A stretch of DNA of 56,264 bases from Conoideocrella luteorostrata. Taxonomy: Eukaryota > Ascomycota > Sordariomycetes > Hypocreales > Clavicipitaceae. The position numbers and the translations under genes were made by a program. The notes beneath the pieces are model-generated. The model worked only from the letters and a program-made list of their open reading frames with translations, was not told the origin of the DNA and ran no database searches. The DNA is taken from NCBI GenBank assembly GCA_032433595.1, contig JASWJB010000295.1:1-56264 (forward strand), in the 5' to 3' direction. Shown here piece after piece: positions 56,012 to 56,264 of the stretch (position 1 is the stretch's first letter; each line of letters opens with the position of its first letter).

Positions 56012-56264
56012 GACCTACCGGAGTCGGTAATCACGAATTGACCTGACTTTGCAGGTATGAATGCACAGCTGGGGATGCGAAGCAGTATCATGCCATGCAG
56101 CTGGTTCATTTTTGCTTTTTACATCTTGCTGTCCCCTTTACTTCCCCTTTTCTTTTCCCTCTTTTCTCTTCCAATCTGATCATCCTTGTCCTAGACATGA
56201 CCTGAGACCAACGACTTTTGTCGGTCGTAACTAGACTTTAGTGCCTAAAAAAAAAAAAAAAAGC
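56012..56264. other. Window edge, no gene seen
   Basis: A pyrimidine-rich tract (56125-56172) and a terminal A run (56247-56262). Any gene starting here would lie outside the window. Confidence 0.4.

Overview
The window reads as filamentous ascomycete DNA, most likely a hypocrealean (insect- or host-associated) fungus. Genes carry 44-75 bp introns with GT/GC...AG ends and CTAAC-like branch sites. Intergenic spaces are long and hold many solo LTRs. Several predicted secreted proteins are of the kind found in entomopathogenic Hypocreales: heat-labile-enterotoxin-like proteins, a subtilase and an arylsulfatase. The species cannot be named from the sequence alone.

Layout. 0-5.7 kb is gene-poor, with repeats and decayed fragments (FHA-like, kinase-like, a coiled-coil ORF). 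5.76-7.66 kb is a three-exon secreted arylsulfatase (minus). 9.8-11.5 kb is a secreted, probably beta-propeller protein with a short signal-peptide exon and an apparent frameshift (plus). 12.9-15.5 kb is a two-exon secreted subtilisin-like protease (plus). 15.5-18.7 kb is repeats, including about 1.2 kb of a degenerate 75-bp array that looks like a dead coiled-coil repeat gene. 19.2-20.5 kb is a secreted coiled-coil protein of unknown function (minus). 23.7-25.8 kb is an F-box/DUF7600-like gene. 26.9-27.1 kb is a Tc1/mariner remnant. 29.0-30.3 kb is a membrane-anchored ankyrin protein. 30.9-33.7 kb is a 922-residue ADP-ribosyltransferase toxin-like protein (minus). 35.8-37.2 kb is a dead GH2 beta-galactosidase cut by solo LTRs. 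37.5-38.1 kb is a small gene. 39.6-40.2 kb is a dead alpha/beta-hydrolase domain of the type found in fungal NLR-like proteins. 41.1-43.5 kb is a six-exon secreted protein with two homologous C-terminal beta-sandwich-like domains. 44.7-45.8 kb is a decayed Q-rich gene. 46.2-47.2 kb is a three-exon membrane protein. 48-49 kb is a decayed gene split by an LTR. 49.4-49.9 kb is a Rho-GTPase relic. 50.5-50.9 kb is one LTR nested in another. 52.5-54.0 kb is a secreted 499-residue protein that shares the post-catalytic domain of the 922-residue toxin but lacks the ADP-ribosyltransferase.

How it fits together. Four secreted, effector- or toxin-like genes (19.2, 30.9, 41.1 and 52.5 kb) sit among solo LTRs and gene relics, with ordinary secreted hydrolases on the left. 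This is what a rapidly evolving virulence island would look like. I infer that the 922- and 499-residue proteins are related. The basis is a shared hydrophobic/cysteine pattern, which supports an enzymatic form and a non-enzymatic form of one family. No complete transposon, rRNA, tRNA or CRISPR array was recognised.
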